NCBI RefSeq assembly: GCF_001895925.1
Contig: NZ_MPPI01000030.1
Coordinates: forward strand, 1 to 56,181
Direction: 5' to 3'
Length of the DNA stretch: 56,181 nt
Source of the DNA: Phormidesmis priestleyi ULC007
GTDB lineage: Bacteria > Cyanobacteriota > Cyanobacteriia > Leptolyngbyales > Leptolyngbyaceae
Part shown: piece by piece, positions 1 through 7,001 of the stretch
Layout of the letters: the number at the start of each line of letters is the position of its first letter
Numbering within the stretch: the first letter of the stretch is position 1
Made by a program: the position numbers and the translations under genes
Notes under the pieces: model-generated
The model's database searches: none
What the model was told of the DNA's origin: nothing
Seen by the model: only the letters and a program-made list of their open reading frames with translations

Positions 1-214
1 ACTCAGATCTTGCACTATTCTCAATAGTGCCAGCGGATGGGCTTGAGAATGATTTCAAAGCCATGCTGCATCGCAATGTCCCAGTGACTCCTAATCTGAT
101 GTAGGAGGTCTTTCCAAACAACCTGCGGCAAGAGAATGACTTGGGCAAGTTCCCCTGCGGCTTTCCAATCTAGGCGCTGAGGTTTTGCCCAACAATGTGT
201 CCAGTGTGCTAGTA

Positions 215-1232
215 ACCCAAGTTGCGGGTTAGTTGGAGATGGGAGATGAGTGTGAAGCGCACTCAGGTCAACGAGTCGAACTCGCGAAAGCAGTTCGTAA
301 CCGATTGAGCGGGAGCAAAGGACTAGTCGATAAAAGCAGCTTTAAGGGTGAAAGCAACGATAAAAGTGGAAACTTTAAGCAAAAAGCCATCCATCGTCAC
401 CGCATGAATGGCTTTGGGAAATTGAACAGGAATGCCACTGAAAACAGTTTCGATGAAGTGGCGAGTGGTTTGCTTGATGTAAGCGAGAGCGGGAGAATCC
501 GGGCGTTTGGAATTACGTTTACGAGCGACCTGTAAGGTAACAGCCTCGGTATCGCGAAGGGCATCCTCTATTTTGTAATCGGTGTAGGCAGCATCCGCAT
601 AGATTTCACTGTTTGCGGGCAGCGATAACGGCAAGGCATTGAGTCCCCGCACATCATTAGCTTCGCCGGGCAGAAAGGCAAATTCCACTGGAATGCCATC
701 AGCGGTCGCTAGCAGTTGTACCCGAATGCCATAGAAGTAGCGCTTTTTGGATGCGATGTAGCCTCGGTAATCCTCGCATCGAACCAGACGAACTTGAGGA
801 ATCCGAATGTTGTCGCACAAGGGCACCGGAAAAGAATCGAGCCAGGATTCCGTACTCGAATGGATCGATTTGAGCACCATACCCAGACAGTCGAACAGGT
901 CTAGTAATGGCAAAAATAACCGATGCAAGCGGCGATTAAACCGCGACTTACTCAACATCTTGGGCATCAACCCGGGTTCTTTGAGATAGTCCTGAGCATT
1001 CTGATGATTCCCACCGAAAAAGCGGGCAGAGACAAGTGCGGTGGTGATTACTTCCGCATCGCTCAGTTGCACTCGGACATCCTCCTGATGCCCAATCGCT
1101 TTGAGCAGGTCATCGGTGATGGCATAGATCGCTATAATTTCAGGAAGCATTTTTTCTCTCCAGGAGTTACAAGACCTTGGAGAGGCTTTATTTGTTTTGC
1201 TCCTGCTGCCGCTTATAACTAGCAACTCAAGT
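215..1232 (-). mobile_element. IS982-like insertion sequence with TAGTA target duplication
   Basis: An element of 1018 bp with imperfect terminal repeats of about 18 bp (215-232 and 1215-1232, both built around CAAGTTGC/GAGTTGC). It is flanked by the 5-bp direct repeat TAGTA at 210-214 and 1233-1237. Excision of the element plus one repeat rebuilds the outer transposase frame, which fixes the ends precisely. Confidence 0.9.
323..1150 (-). CDS. IS982-family transposase
   Basis: A DDE transposase of 275 residues, close to the usual IS982 length. The recognisable blocks are LDSFPVPLCDNIRI (first catalytic D), YADAAYTDYKIED (second D) and HFIETVFSGI (E), followed by the conserved AIHAVTMDGFLLKV tail. 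I chose ATG 1150 because GGAGAG lies 5 bases upstream on the minus strand; an open frame continues to a TTG at 1225, but that is inside the terminal repeat. No frameshift is visible, so the enzyme may be active. It probably moved recently, since the target duplication is still perfect. Confidence 0.9.
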   Translation of the reverse strand: MLPEIIAIYAITDDLLKAIGHQEDVRVQLSDAEVITTALVSARFFGGNHQNAQDYLKEPGLMPKMLSKSRFNRRLHRLFLPLLDLFDCLGMVLKSIHSSTESWLDSFPVPLCDNIRIPQVRLVRCEDYRGYIASKKRYFYGIRVQLLATADGIPVEFAFLPGEANDVRGLNALPLSLPANSEIYADAAYTDYKIEDALRDTEAVTLQVARKRNSKRPDSPALAYIKQTTRHFIETVFSGIPVQFPKAIHAVTMDGFLLKVSTFIVAFTLKAAFID

Positions 1233-2314
1233 TAGTACAAAGGCGACCAGAGACAACACGAGCCAGCGGTAGAGTCCCAGCAAGGTGGATTGACCAAAGC
1301 GATGCAAACTAAAGCGATGTTTGATGGTTTTGAAAAAGCCCTCAATCGCCCAGCGTTGTCGTCCGAGTCGCACCAAGTAGACTCCAGAATACGGGTAAGT
1401 AGAGACGACAAAGCGCAGTTCTCGTTTGCGCTCTGAGCGCTTGAGCCAAAACCAGGAGACCGTTAGGGGCGTTGACATCCCCACCAAGCGGACTTGTTGC
1501 CCGCGTCTTCCGGTGCGGTAAAGTTGCTTGAGGGACTTGCCATTCTCCATCTGACGGTTGCCGGGCATTCCGACAACCGCTCGCCACTGTCGCTTTTGCA
1601 CAGCCTGGAGAAACTTGATCGTGCCAAACTCAGTATCTGCCAGCACGATGACGGGGAAGCGGTGGGTCAGGGTTTTGGGGACGCGGGCGAGCAGCTTGCA
1701 GGCTAATTGAACGGGACTAAGGTGCCCTTTGCCGTGCCAGATGCAGAAGCTCCAGGGCACTCGCCACTGTCCGATGACCAGATACAGCATGACTAGATGC
1801 AACCCCCGTTTGCCATTGAGTACCCGCACCCAGGGGTCAGTCTGCACCGTTGCACTGTCGTCTCCAACCTCCGATGGTAAACTCGTTGCCAGGTGAGCAA
1901 ACTTGCCACACTTGGGCAGCGTCGTCAGGTCAAGGATCACTTTTAACGTGGTCATGCCGGGAGGCAGGTGCCGCAAAACTTGGTTGAGCATCGCGCGGCG
2001 CGTGGCGCGAATCACTCCTACCGTTGACCAGTCGTAGCGATTGAGAAAGCGACTCAAGGCACTCGCGGATTTGCTGGTGCAGTGGGCAGGGATGGCTTGT
2101 CCTTGGGCTTGTAGAAACAGTCCGAGCAGCGCTTCGAGACTGCTGCGCTGATGAGGACTAGGCATCAATCCGAGCAAGGTATAGACTAGCGATTGGGCGT
2201 ACTCAAAGATGGTTTCCATAACCGTCAAACCAAATTACTTCTACGCCCTTTCTTTCAGATTTTCAGCCGTTTGGCAACCCCTTCTTGAGAATGGTGCAAG
2301 ATCTGAGCTTAGCC

Positions 2315-2403
2315 ACATAACCTAGTTGAGCCGCAACCGCAGGCGGTTGCGGCTCACTTACGAAGAATGCAAATTCGGTTGTCGGTTCCAACGCTAGTTA
2401 GAT
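2315..2403 (-). other. attC site E (89 bp), closing a geneless cassette
   Basis: In the minus-strand sense it starts with ATCTAAC (2403-2397) and ends with GTTATGT (2321-2315). The arms CGTTGGAACCGACAACCG and CGGTTGCGGCTCAA pair imperfectly, with extra bases on the R'' side as in the other sites. A competing perfect 14-bp hairpin (2327-2340 with 2343-2356) lies inside it. Between this site and attC A there are only about 55 bp and no ORF. Confidence 0.65.
2327..2356. repeat. Perfect 14-bp hairpin inside attC E
   Basis: TGAGCCGCAACCGC and its exact reverse complement are separated by AG. No T-run follows on either strand, so I do not call it a terminator. It would compete with the long attC fold. 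Confidence 0.7.
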
Positions 2404-2458
2404 CGTAGCGTCACGAAGATTTTAGTATATAGTACAAGTGAACTAAATGGCGCTGTCG

Positions 2459-2545
2459 GTCTAACGTTCCGGCTGAGCGGCTGCAAGTAACTTTTGTATC
2501 TCCACCGAGATCTCCCTTCAGTCCGCTCCAGCCGGGTTGTTATGC
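2459..2545 (-). other. attC site A (87 bp)
   Basis: The plus strand reads GTCTAAC, gtt, CCGGCTGAGCGG (2469-2480), then after the centre CCGCTCCAGCCGG (2523-2535), gtt, GTTATGC. The arms are fully complementary except for one extra base on the 13-nt side, and the 3-nt spacers do not pair. This is the attC geometry of core boxes, unpaired central spacer and extrahelical base. It lies directly 3' of the DUF5615 gene. Confidence 0.88.
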
Positions 2546-2565
2546 CGCGATCGCTGACACAACTT

Positions 2566-2892
2566 TCAGGAGCCTCCAACTTCAATCACTTCTCCTGGAG
2601 CAACTGTATCCAACACGCTACGAGCATTTGGCATCAGGGGAAGTAAGTCAGAAAGTTTGTTACTGGATGCTACAAGAACAACAGCTGCCACTCCAGCCTG
2701 CTGTAGATTTTGCTGATAACGCAAATTTTGATCTGTAGTGAGGAGAATCGTGAAACCCTCTTGGCTCATAAGCCTCAGCAATTCACCGTTCTTTTTCCCT
2801 GACCATCCCATCTCAACAACTGTGCGTACCTCGTAATTGGCAAGCTCACGCTTTAACGGGCGTGGGGCACATTCATCAAGCAGGATTCGCAT
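2566..2892 (-). CDS. DUF5615 PIN-like toxin candidate
   Basis: A protein of 108 residues opening with MRILLDECAP, the acidic first strand of PIN-like DUF5615 proteins. It goes on with GKKNGELLRLMSQEG and ILLTTDQNLRYQQNL, which contains the second acidic motif (TTDQNL). Family members are putative RNases encoded beside a DUF433 antitoxin. The ATG at 2892 lies inside the last codons of the DUF433 gene (17-bp overlap), so the pair is translationally coupled. The stop codon is 20 bp from attC A, placing the pair at the end of integron cassette 4. The toxin role rests on family knowledge and was not tested. Confidence 0.8.
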   Translation of the reverse strand: MRILLDECAPRPLKRELANYEVRTVVEMGWSGKKNGELLRLMSQEGFTILLTTDQNLRYQQNLQQAGVAAVVLVASSNKLSDLLPLMPNARSVLDTVAPGEVIEVGGS

Positions 2893-3100
2893 AGGCTGTC
2901 AACATTTCCTTGGCTAATTCAAGGGCTGCGATCACCTGTTCTCGACTGACACTAGGGAAATGGTCTAGAAATACCTCTAATGAATCACCAGCCTCAAGAT
3001 AATCAAGCAGGGTTCTCATTGGCACACGAGTTCCTACAAAAACAGGAGTTCCCCCTAGAATATCGGGGTCGCTATGAACAATTCGGGATGTTAATGTCAT
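2876..3100 (-). CDS. DUF433 antitoxin candidate
   Basis: A 74-residue protein with the DUF433 hallmark: SRIVHSDPDILGGTPVFVGTRVP, then TLLDYLEAGDSLEVFLDHFP and a helix VSREQVIAALELAKEML. These are HTH-type proteins usually paired with DUF5615 toxins. I prefer ATG 3100; the longer frame would start at a TTG at 3115. It precedes and overlaps the DUF5615 gene. It would repress its own operon and neutralise the partner (family inference). No strong Shine-Dalgarno is visible, so it may be read from a transcript started upstream in the array. Confidence 0.8.
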   Translation of the reverse strand: MTLTSRIVHSDPDILGGTPVFVGTRVPMRTLLDYLEAGDSLEVFLDHFPSVSREQVIAALELAKEMLTAYANPA

Positions 3101-3206
3101 AACAAATTCAGCCAAACGACTGCCAGTCTTTGCTTGTAATTATATCCTCAAATCACCTAGGGGCTATTGTTCGAATCGAGATTCGAATTTGGCTCATCTC
3201 ACCGAC

Positions 3207-3677
3207 TCACTTGACTACTCTACCTACATCTTGCCGCGCACATTCTTCTACAATACCTAACGCAGTCGAAATCACATTTTGAAGATCAGATGTTGCTGAG
3301 CCAGAATTCACAAAATCACACACAGCTTTGTTAACTACTTGGGTGGTATGGGCAATTTTTGATTGCTGATTTTTTGAACAATATATGGACACAGCAGATA
3401 ACCAAACCAATATTTCGCTCAAATCATCAAACCATTCCTTTATTACATCCTTGCCCATCACACTTGTAAGAGTGCTACCTTCAATGGCAAGGCTTGATCG
3501 TTTATTTAGTGCCCTGACCAAATACCTGATTGTATTTGAATATGCTTCTACACGCTTATCGCGTATCCATTTTGCATGTTCTTGTTTCGCTTGTAGATAA
3601 CTTGTAATCAGTGTTCCAGCCATCCCAGCTACTGCACCAATTGCAGCCCCAATCAAGCCTGCTATTGCGGCATCCAT
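3207..3677 (-). CDS. Hypothetical cassette protein with one N-terminal membrane segment
   Basis: A protein of 156 residues that I do not recognise. Residues 5-25 form a glycine/alanine-rich hydrophobic helix (AGLIGAAIGAVAGMAGTL), likely a membrane anchor. A charged stretch with QAKQEHAKWIRDKRVEAY follows, then a mostly helical domain containing a tryptophan/aspartate-rich segment near residue 85. ATG 3677 is the only sensible start. About 165 bp separate it from attC C, and about 90 bp separate its stop from the DUF433 gene with no attC between, so the three genes probably share cassette 4. The gap after it holds an 8-bp palindrome around 3170-3187. Confidence 0.65.
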   Translation of the reverse strand: MDAAIAGLIGAAIGAVAGMAGTLITSYLQAKQEHAKWIRDKRVEAYSNTIRYLVRALNKRSSLAIEGSTLTSVMGKDVIKEWFDDLSEILVWLSAVSIYCSKNQQSKIAHTTQVVNKAVCDFVNSGSATSDLQNVISTALGIVEECARQDVGRVVK

Positions 3678-3845
3678 AGCTAACTTATTTTTAACAGCAA
3701 ATCAACAACTCCGCCGCAAGCGGACGGAGTATGAAACAGCCGCTTTTTTTAGTACTTCTTACGCCCCAAGGGGCGGGGAATCTACCCTTGATGAGATTGA
3801 AGAGTGAACAAAGAGGCAAAGAGTTGATTCATTGAGGACTAAGCG
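3678..3845. other. Start of cassette 4: no gene, bulged hairpin
   Basis: This stretch holds a hairpin at 3709-3729 (CTCCGCCGC paired with GCGGACGGAG, one bulged base) and a run of seven T at 3743-3749 on the plus strand. It lacks AAC/GTT cores at the right spacing and is not an attC. A promoter for the cassette may lie here, but I cannot identify one. Confidence 0.4.
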
Positions 3846-3932
3846 GCACAACGGTTGTGTTCAACGGCGGCTAGTATTCTTGCATCCCTGCCAAGATCTT
3901 TAACACCGTCCGTTGCAATACAGTTGTTAGAC
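3846..3932 (-). other. attC site C (87 bp)
   Basis: The plus strand reads GCACAAC, ggt, TGTGTTCAACGG (3856-3867), centre, CCGTTGCAATACA (3910-3922), gtt, GTTAGAC. Arms of 12 and 13 nt pair with one extra base at the same place as in sites A and B, plus one G-T wobble. The total length equals that of the other two. It follows the YetF-like gene by 20 bp. Confidence 0.85.
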
Positions 3933-3952
3933 GGCAATTACTTGGACTACTC

Positions 3953-4477
3953 TTATGCAGAAGGGGATGGATAATTATTGACATCATTAAGGGCAGTAGT
4001 TGCTGGTTGGGCAGTAGTACGAAGAATACTAAAACTACCATCAGTTTCCAGGATTACCGCCTCAACTTCACTCATCTGACTGATACCTTGGGTGCGAATG
4101 GCAGCACGTACTTCTTCAGGAGTTACCCGTTGTGAGCGGAGCGCACTCTGTAGCATTTGTCCCTGGTGAAATAAGAGCGTTGGCTCCGACTTGACTAGCT
4201 GTTGAATCGTGGGAAAACGCACAGATAGCCACGCTACGGTAAATTGGAGTGCAATCAGCAACAAGAGGGCAAGCAAACCCTCAGCGAGTGCTACATCTTT
4301 TGATAGGAGGATTGTTGCAAGTGTTGAACCGAGAGCAACAGTTACAACTAAGTCAAAGGCGTTCATCTTCGAGAGTGTGCGTTTCCCCGAAAATCGAAGA
4401 AAGATCACGAGTGCTGCATAAGCCAAAACGCCAACAACAATGACGCGCCCTAATCCCTGCCACGTATCAAAGAACAT
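3953..4477 (-). CDS. YetF-like (DUF421) membrane protein
   Basis: A protein of 174 residues. Two to three membrane helices occupy residues 10-85 (GRVIVVGVLAYAALVIFL, VVTVALGSTLATILL, LLALLLLIALQFTVAWL). The cytoplasmic domain then carries KSEPTLLFHQGQML, RVTPEEVRAAIRTQGI and SEVEAVILETDGSFSIL, all typical of the DUF421/YetF fold. The length is slightly short for full YetF but normal for cyanobacterial members. The role is unknown; some relatives affect envelope or spore properties. It is the single gene of cassette 3 and is followed by attC C. Membrane proteins are common integron cargo. Confidence 0.82.
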   Translation of the reverse strand: MFFDTWQGLGRVIVVGVLAYAALVIFLRFSGKRTLSKMNAFDLVVTVALGSTLATILLSKDVALAEGLLALLLLIALQFTVAWLSVRFPTIQQLVKSEPTLLFHQGQMLQSALRSQRVTPEEVRAAIRTQGISQMSEVEAVILETDGSFSILRTTAQPATTALNDVNNYPSPSA

Positions 4478-4578
4478 TCAATCTCCTGATGTAGGGTAAG
4501 CTGGCTCCATAGCAGAGCATATCAAATTGCACCTTCAATATAGTTATGTGAACACAATTACCAGGTCAAGGGCTGTCG

Positions 4579-4665
4579 ATCTAACGTTCCTAGTCAGCGG
4601 CGGCAGATAACCTTGGCATTACCACCAAGATCACGATACCGTCCGCTGCACTAGGATTGTTATGC
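4579..4665 (-). other. attC site B (87 bp)
   Basis: The plus strand reads ATCTAAC, gtt, CCTAGTCAGCGG (4589-4600), centre, CCGCTGCACTAGG (4643-4655), att, GTTATGC. The arms are perfectly complementary apart from one extra base. Outer boxes and the inner GATC-containing centre resemble site A. It lies 13 bp past the vapC stop. Confidence 0.88.
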
Positions 4666-4678
4666 CGCAGGGCGATAC

Positions 4679-5074
4679 TCACCAAGTTACTGTTTGCAGA
4701 TTCTCGACCTCCTGAAAATGAGCATCACGTGTCACCAAAATCAGATTATGTTGTGATGCAAGGGTTGCAATCCAGATATCATTTTCAGGTAACGGACGAC
4801 CTTTGAGTCTTAACTTGTTTTTGACCTCACCATACTGTCGAGCAGTTTCAGTATCACACCCAAGCACTGTACTGCTAGCAACCAGCTCATCAATTCTTGC
4901 TAAGTTTGCTTGGAATCTCCCCGATTTCCTTGCGCCATAACATAACTCACCAATGGCAATACTTGGAATAAAAACTTCGTTGGCTTGAGCAAGGTTGTTT
5001 TTGACTGCTGCTTCATCTGCAAAGAGAGCAATGATAATATTGGTATCCAGCAAGTACCTACCACTCATTGACAT
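4679..5074 (-). CDS. vapC: VapC-like PIN-domain toxin
   Basis: A PIN-domain RNase of 131 residues. The acidic site is visible: LLDTNIIIALF (D near residue 10), IAIGELCYGA (E), LPENDIWIATLA (D near 99) and LVTRDAHF (D). VapC proteins cleave tRNA or rRNA when unbound by antitoxin. It begins inside the upstream antitoxin gene (17-bp overlap), with a second ATG six bases further on at 5068. It is the last gene of cassette 2, directly before attC B. All four key residues are present, so I expect an active enzyme. Such pairs are thought to stabilise integron arrays by post-segregational killing. Confidence 0.88.
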   Translation of the reverse strand: MSMSGRYLLDTNIIIALFADEAAVKNNLAQANEVFIPSIAIGELCYGARKSGRFQANLARIDELVASSTVLGCDTETARQYGEVKNKLRLKGRPLPENDIWIATLASQHNLILVTRDAHFQEVENLQTVTW

Positions 5075-5285
5075 CTACCTGTTCACAGCCTTGCTCAATT
5101 GCCTCGCACATTAACTGGAGATCTTCAGGCGGTATGGAACCTGCGAAACGCAGCAGTTGCTGCCCTGAAGTACCTCGAACTTGAGATTTCGCCAGTGCTT
5201 GGGCAAATTCCAACACCCGCCATTGTAAGTGCTGCGGCATAGCTCTTAACTGCTCAATTACCTCGTCGGTGATGGGTATGTTCAT
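5058..5285 (-). CDS. vapB: DUF2281-like antitoxin partner of VapC
   Basis: A protein of 75 residues. Residues 1-40 carry ITDEVIEQLRAMPQHLQWRVLEFAQAL, matching the short helical DUF2281-type antitoxins often encoded before VapC. The C-terminal half (SIPPEDLQLMCEAIEQGCEQVD) would wrap the toxin. ATG 5285 follows GGAGGAGAC by a few bases, a strong ribosome site that lets this cassette be translated independently. It overlaps vapC by 17 bp. The assignment rests on the motif and on gene pairing. Confidence 0.8.
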   Translation of the reverse strand: MNIPITDEVIEQLRAMPQHLQWRVLEFAQALAKSQVRGTSGQQLLRFAGSIPPEDLQLMCEAIEQGCEQVDVNEW

Positions 5286-5330
5286 TTTGTCTCCTCCTTG
5301 CCATCATTTTAACAATGACTCATTGTTTAA

Positions 5331-5846
5331 TCAGTCCTTCAATTTGTTGATTTCCTCTTGTGATGCATTATACATAACTGTAAGGAGCTTACCACCACTG
5401 TAATGAAGTGTTATCACAGCATCATTGTTCTTCGGATCGCACCGAATTGTAGTCCCATCAGGAAGTTTGATATGAAAGTCTAGAATTTCCTCCTGTTTCT
5501 GCTTATCACAAAGTCTACGAATCATTTCCTTTAAAGGTTCGATAAACACTTCATCGACTGCCGCATCAAGAAGCTTGCCACCAATATAACCAAGTGCGAG
5601 GGTCACAGATGCCTGAAATGCTGGATTCGCGATGATAGCGATGGCAATCTCGACAAACTCATGGGGTACATCATCGTCGGTGTAACCCCAGACTTCTACC
5701 CTCCAATTAGGATCATCCTCAAGTGCATCATGAAGAGCTTTTTTTCGACGATTGTGCAATTCGAGCGCACGTGGAGAGTTGTCGCTCAACCCTTCAAATC
5801 TATTATCAAGCCGTCTGTACACACCAATCCATAAATTGGGACTCAT
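5331..5846 (-). CDS. Hypothetical cassette protein
   Basis: A protein of 171 residues with no family that I can name. An N-terminal segment holds NLWIGVYRRLDNRFEGL and several charged helices; residues 65-95 are more hydrophobic (FVEIAIAIIANPAFQASVTLALGYIGGKLL) and could insert in or lie against a membrane. The C-terminal third looks like beta strands (FHIKLPDGTTIRCDPKNNDAVITLHYSGGKLL). It starts at ATG 5846 with a GAGAGGAACC stretch upstream and begins about 55 bp after the attC D border, as expected for a cassette gene. Only 45 bp separate it from vapB, so the two units share one cassette. Confidence 0.65.
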   Translation of the reverse strand: MSPNLWIGVYRRLDNRFEGLSDNSPRALELHNRRKKALHDALEDDPNWRVEVWGYTDDDVPHEFVEIAIAIIANPAFQASVTLALGYIGGKLLDAAVDEVFIEPLKEMIRRLCDKQKQEEILDFHIKLPDGTTIRCDPKNNDAVITLHYSGGKLLTVMYNASQEEINKLKD

Positions 5847-5899
5847 ATTATGGGTTCCTCTCTGTTAAACCTCAAGAATACTGTGTCGAAGAGTCAAGT

Positions 5900-5986
5900 G
5901 CATAACGGTGTTCGTCATCTGCCGTAGACAGCATTTCCATCAAACCGATCAACTCTCGCCAATCAGGCACATGGGCTTTGTTACAC
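5900..5986 (-). other. attC site D (87 bp, degenerate)
   Basis: The cores GCATAAC (5900-5906) and GTTACAC (5980-5986) are spaced exactly as in sites A-C. The 12-nt left arm and 13-nt right arm pair with many G-T wobbles and two mismatches. The wobbles are allowed only on the plus strand, which is the bottom (recombining) strand for leftward cassettes. Confidence 0.62.
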
Positions 5987-6062
5987 CGCATTCAAGTTTA
6001 TTCAGTTGTGGAGATTAAATTGACTTCTACAATCCTAAATGACTTACTCCCAAGCCATTTCA

Positions 6063-6560
6063 CTAGATTTTGTACTTGTTAGCTATTCTAATTGAATTGA
6101 CACCTAATTCAATTGCCGAACTGTGAATATTGGCAAGATTTTGATTTTGAGAATCAATTAGTGCCTCAAGCTTTACAATTGTAACTTCAGGCTTTTGCTT
6201 ATCAACATTTCTTTTAAAGTCAATCATGAAATTTCGATTGTAATCAAGACACGACGAAGATAGTGCCATCAGCTTAGAAGCTTTTTCTTCAAACCGAAAT
6301 GCGACATCTAATGCAGCCGTCACTGAAATAACAACTCCCAAGCAAGTGTATATGATCATAACTACTTGCTTAACCGTTTCAGGGCTTTTTAAGTTTATCA
6401 TTACTAATTCTGCAACCGTGTTGGTTGCTACCAAAGCTCCTAAAACAATAATTATAATTTTTGGTAGTTTTGCTCTTCCTAAAAGCGATTGTCCTTCTTT
6501 TGATAATAGATCAGCAAGAGCGGCACATTCTTGTTGACGGATTGACACCATATCTGCCAA
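6063..6560 (-). CDS. Two-TM cassette protein, possibly SLATT-like
   Basis: A protein of 165 residues: a short cytoplasmic N-terminus, two membrane helices (about residues 33-53, KIIIIVLGALVATNTVAEL, and 62-85, VKQVVMIIYTCLGVVISV), then a long charged helical region (FRFEEKASKLMALSSSCLDYNRNFMIDF). This layout resembles SLATT-type 2TM effectors linked to nucleotide-signalling immunity, but I see no diagnostic motif, so this is only a suggestion. It is the attI-proximal cassette gene, the position normally expressed best from Pc. Its stop lies about 77 bp before attC D. Confidence 0.6.
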   Translation of the reverse strand: MADMVSIRQQECAALADLLSKEGQSLLGRAKLPKIIIIVLGALVATNTVAELVMINLKSPETVKQVVMIIYTCLGVVISVTAALDVAFRFEEKASKLMALSSSCLDYNRNFMIDFKRNVDKQKPEVTIVKLEALIDSQNQNLANIHSSAIELGVNSIRIANKYKI

Positions 6561-6829
6561 TTCCTTTAACTGATCGAAAATTTTTCGTTTTCAAAAATTG
6601 GCATGATTTTTGTAAAAATGCGAAGTAATTACTCAAAACGAAGTTTAACGAAGTTTATTGTCATTCTCTCACTACAAACCTCAAAGCCTCAAAGCACCCC
6701 CTTATCAACTACTTCACACTAACTTGACCTTAAACACCAATAGACAATCTTCCTGTATGTCCCCACAGATAACTTAAGGCGGCATAACAACTTATATCGA
6801 ATTTTTTCTCAGTAATGTCTAGATTCAAG
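6561..6829 (-). promoter_or_regulatory. attI core and probable Pc promoter region
   Basis: The core GCATAAC lies at 6782-6788 (GTTATGC in the cassette sense). The outer sequence GGCGGCATAACAAC matches the flanks of attC sites A and B, and I take it as the attI/first-cassette junction. Just upstream on the minus strand are TATAAG (6796-6791) and, 19 bp further, TAGACA (6821-6816), a possible weak Pc. The 220 bp leading to the first cassette gene contain no ORF. Confidence 0.55.
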
Positions 6830-6952
6830 CATTATCGAGAAAATTTTCTTGTGATATCGCCGCTGAGGGACATTATCGAGAATTTTTGCGGATGATATTG
6901 CCGCTGTGGGATCTTATCGAAGACTTTTCCGTGAATTCTCAGAGCATCTTTA
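6830..6952. repeat. 41-bp tandem repeats in the attI/intI leader
   Basis: Two close copies, 6830-6870 and 6871-6911, share CATTATCGAGAA, TGATAT and GCCGCTG at identical spacing. A weaker third copy starts at 6912 (TTATCGAAG) and a trace may precede at 6789. The period equals four helical turns. Direct repeats bound by IntI are known in attI sites; that these serve the purpose is inference. Confidence 0.7.
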
Positions 6953-7001
6953 GCGAAGAGTATGTGATATTTACTACACAAATGGCTTATTGCAAATACG
7001 A

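Larger units (their letters stand above)
21..2219 (-). pseudogene. IS4-superfamily transposase, split by IS982 insertion
   Basis: The N-terminal part reads from ATG 2219 to 1238 and the C-terminal 60-odd residues read at 21-209, ending in TGA at 21-23. DDE-type signatures are visible: LDLTTLP, LADTEFG and RWAIEGFFK followed by a lysine-rich helix. Joining sequence 1238 and up directly to TAGTA 210-214 restores an uninterrupted frame (VAFVLAHWTHCW), which is direct evidence that the frame was intact before the inner insertion. A frame call that starts upstream uses a TTG at 2228; the ATG at 2219 is preferred. The gene is inactive in this copy, and the inner IS is its only visible lesion. Confidence 0.85.
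2..2307 (-). mobile_element. IS4-like insertion sequence, interrupted by an IS982-like element
   Basis: Terminal inverted repeats of 23 bp lie at 2-24 and 2285-2307 and differ at one position. Between them is one transposase gene on the minus strand, split by a second IS. The window starts one base outside the left end, so the target duplication cannot be checked. The right end sits 8 bp past an integron attC site, so the element appears to have landed in the first bases of the next gene cassette and cut the array off. Confidence 0.85.

Noticed and set aside
233-535. Plus-strand ORFs within the IS elements
   Set aside because: They are shadows of the transposase genes on the other strand.
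3096-3103. GTCATAAC as an extra attC core
   Set aside because: It is the start codon context of the DUF433 gene; no partner core at 80-90 bp and no arms.
3709-3729. Bulged hairpin as a short attC
   Set aside because: The outer bases lack AAC/GTT cores; shape alone is not enough.
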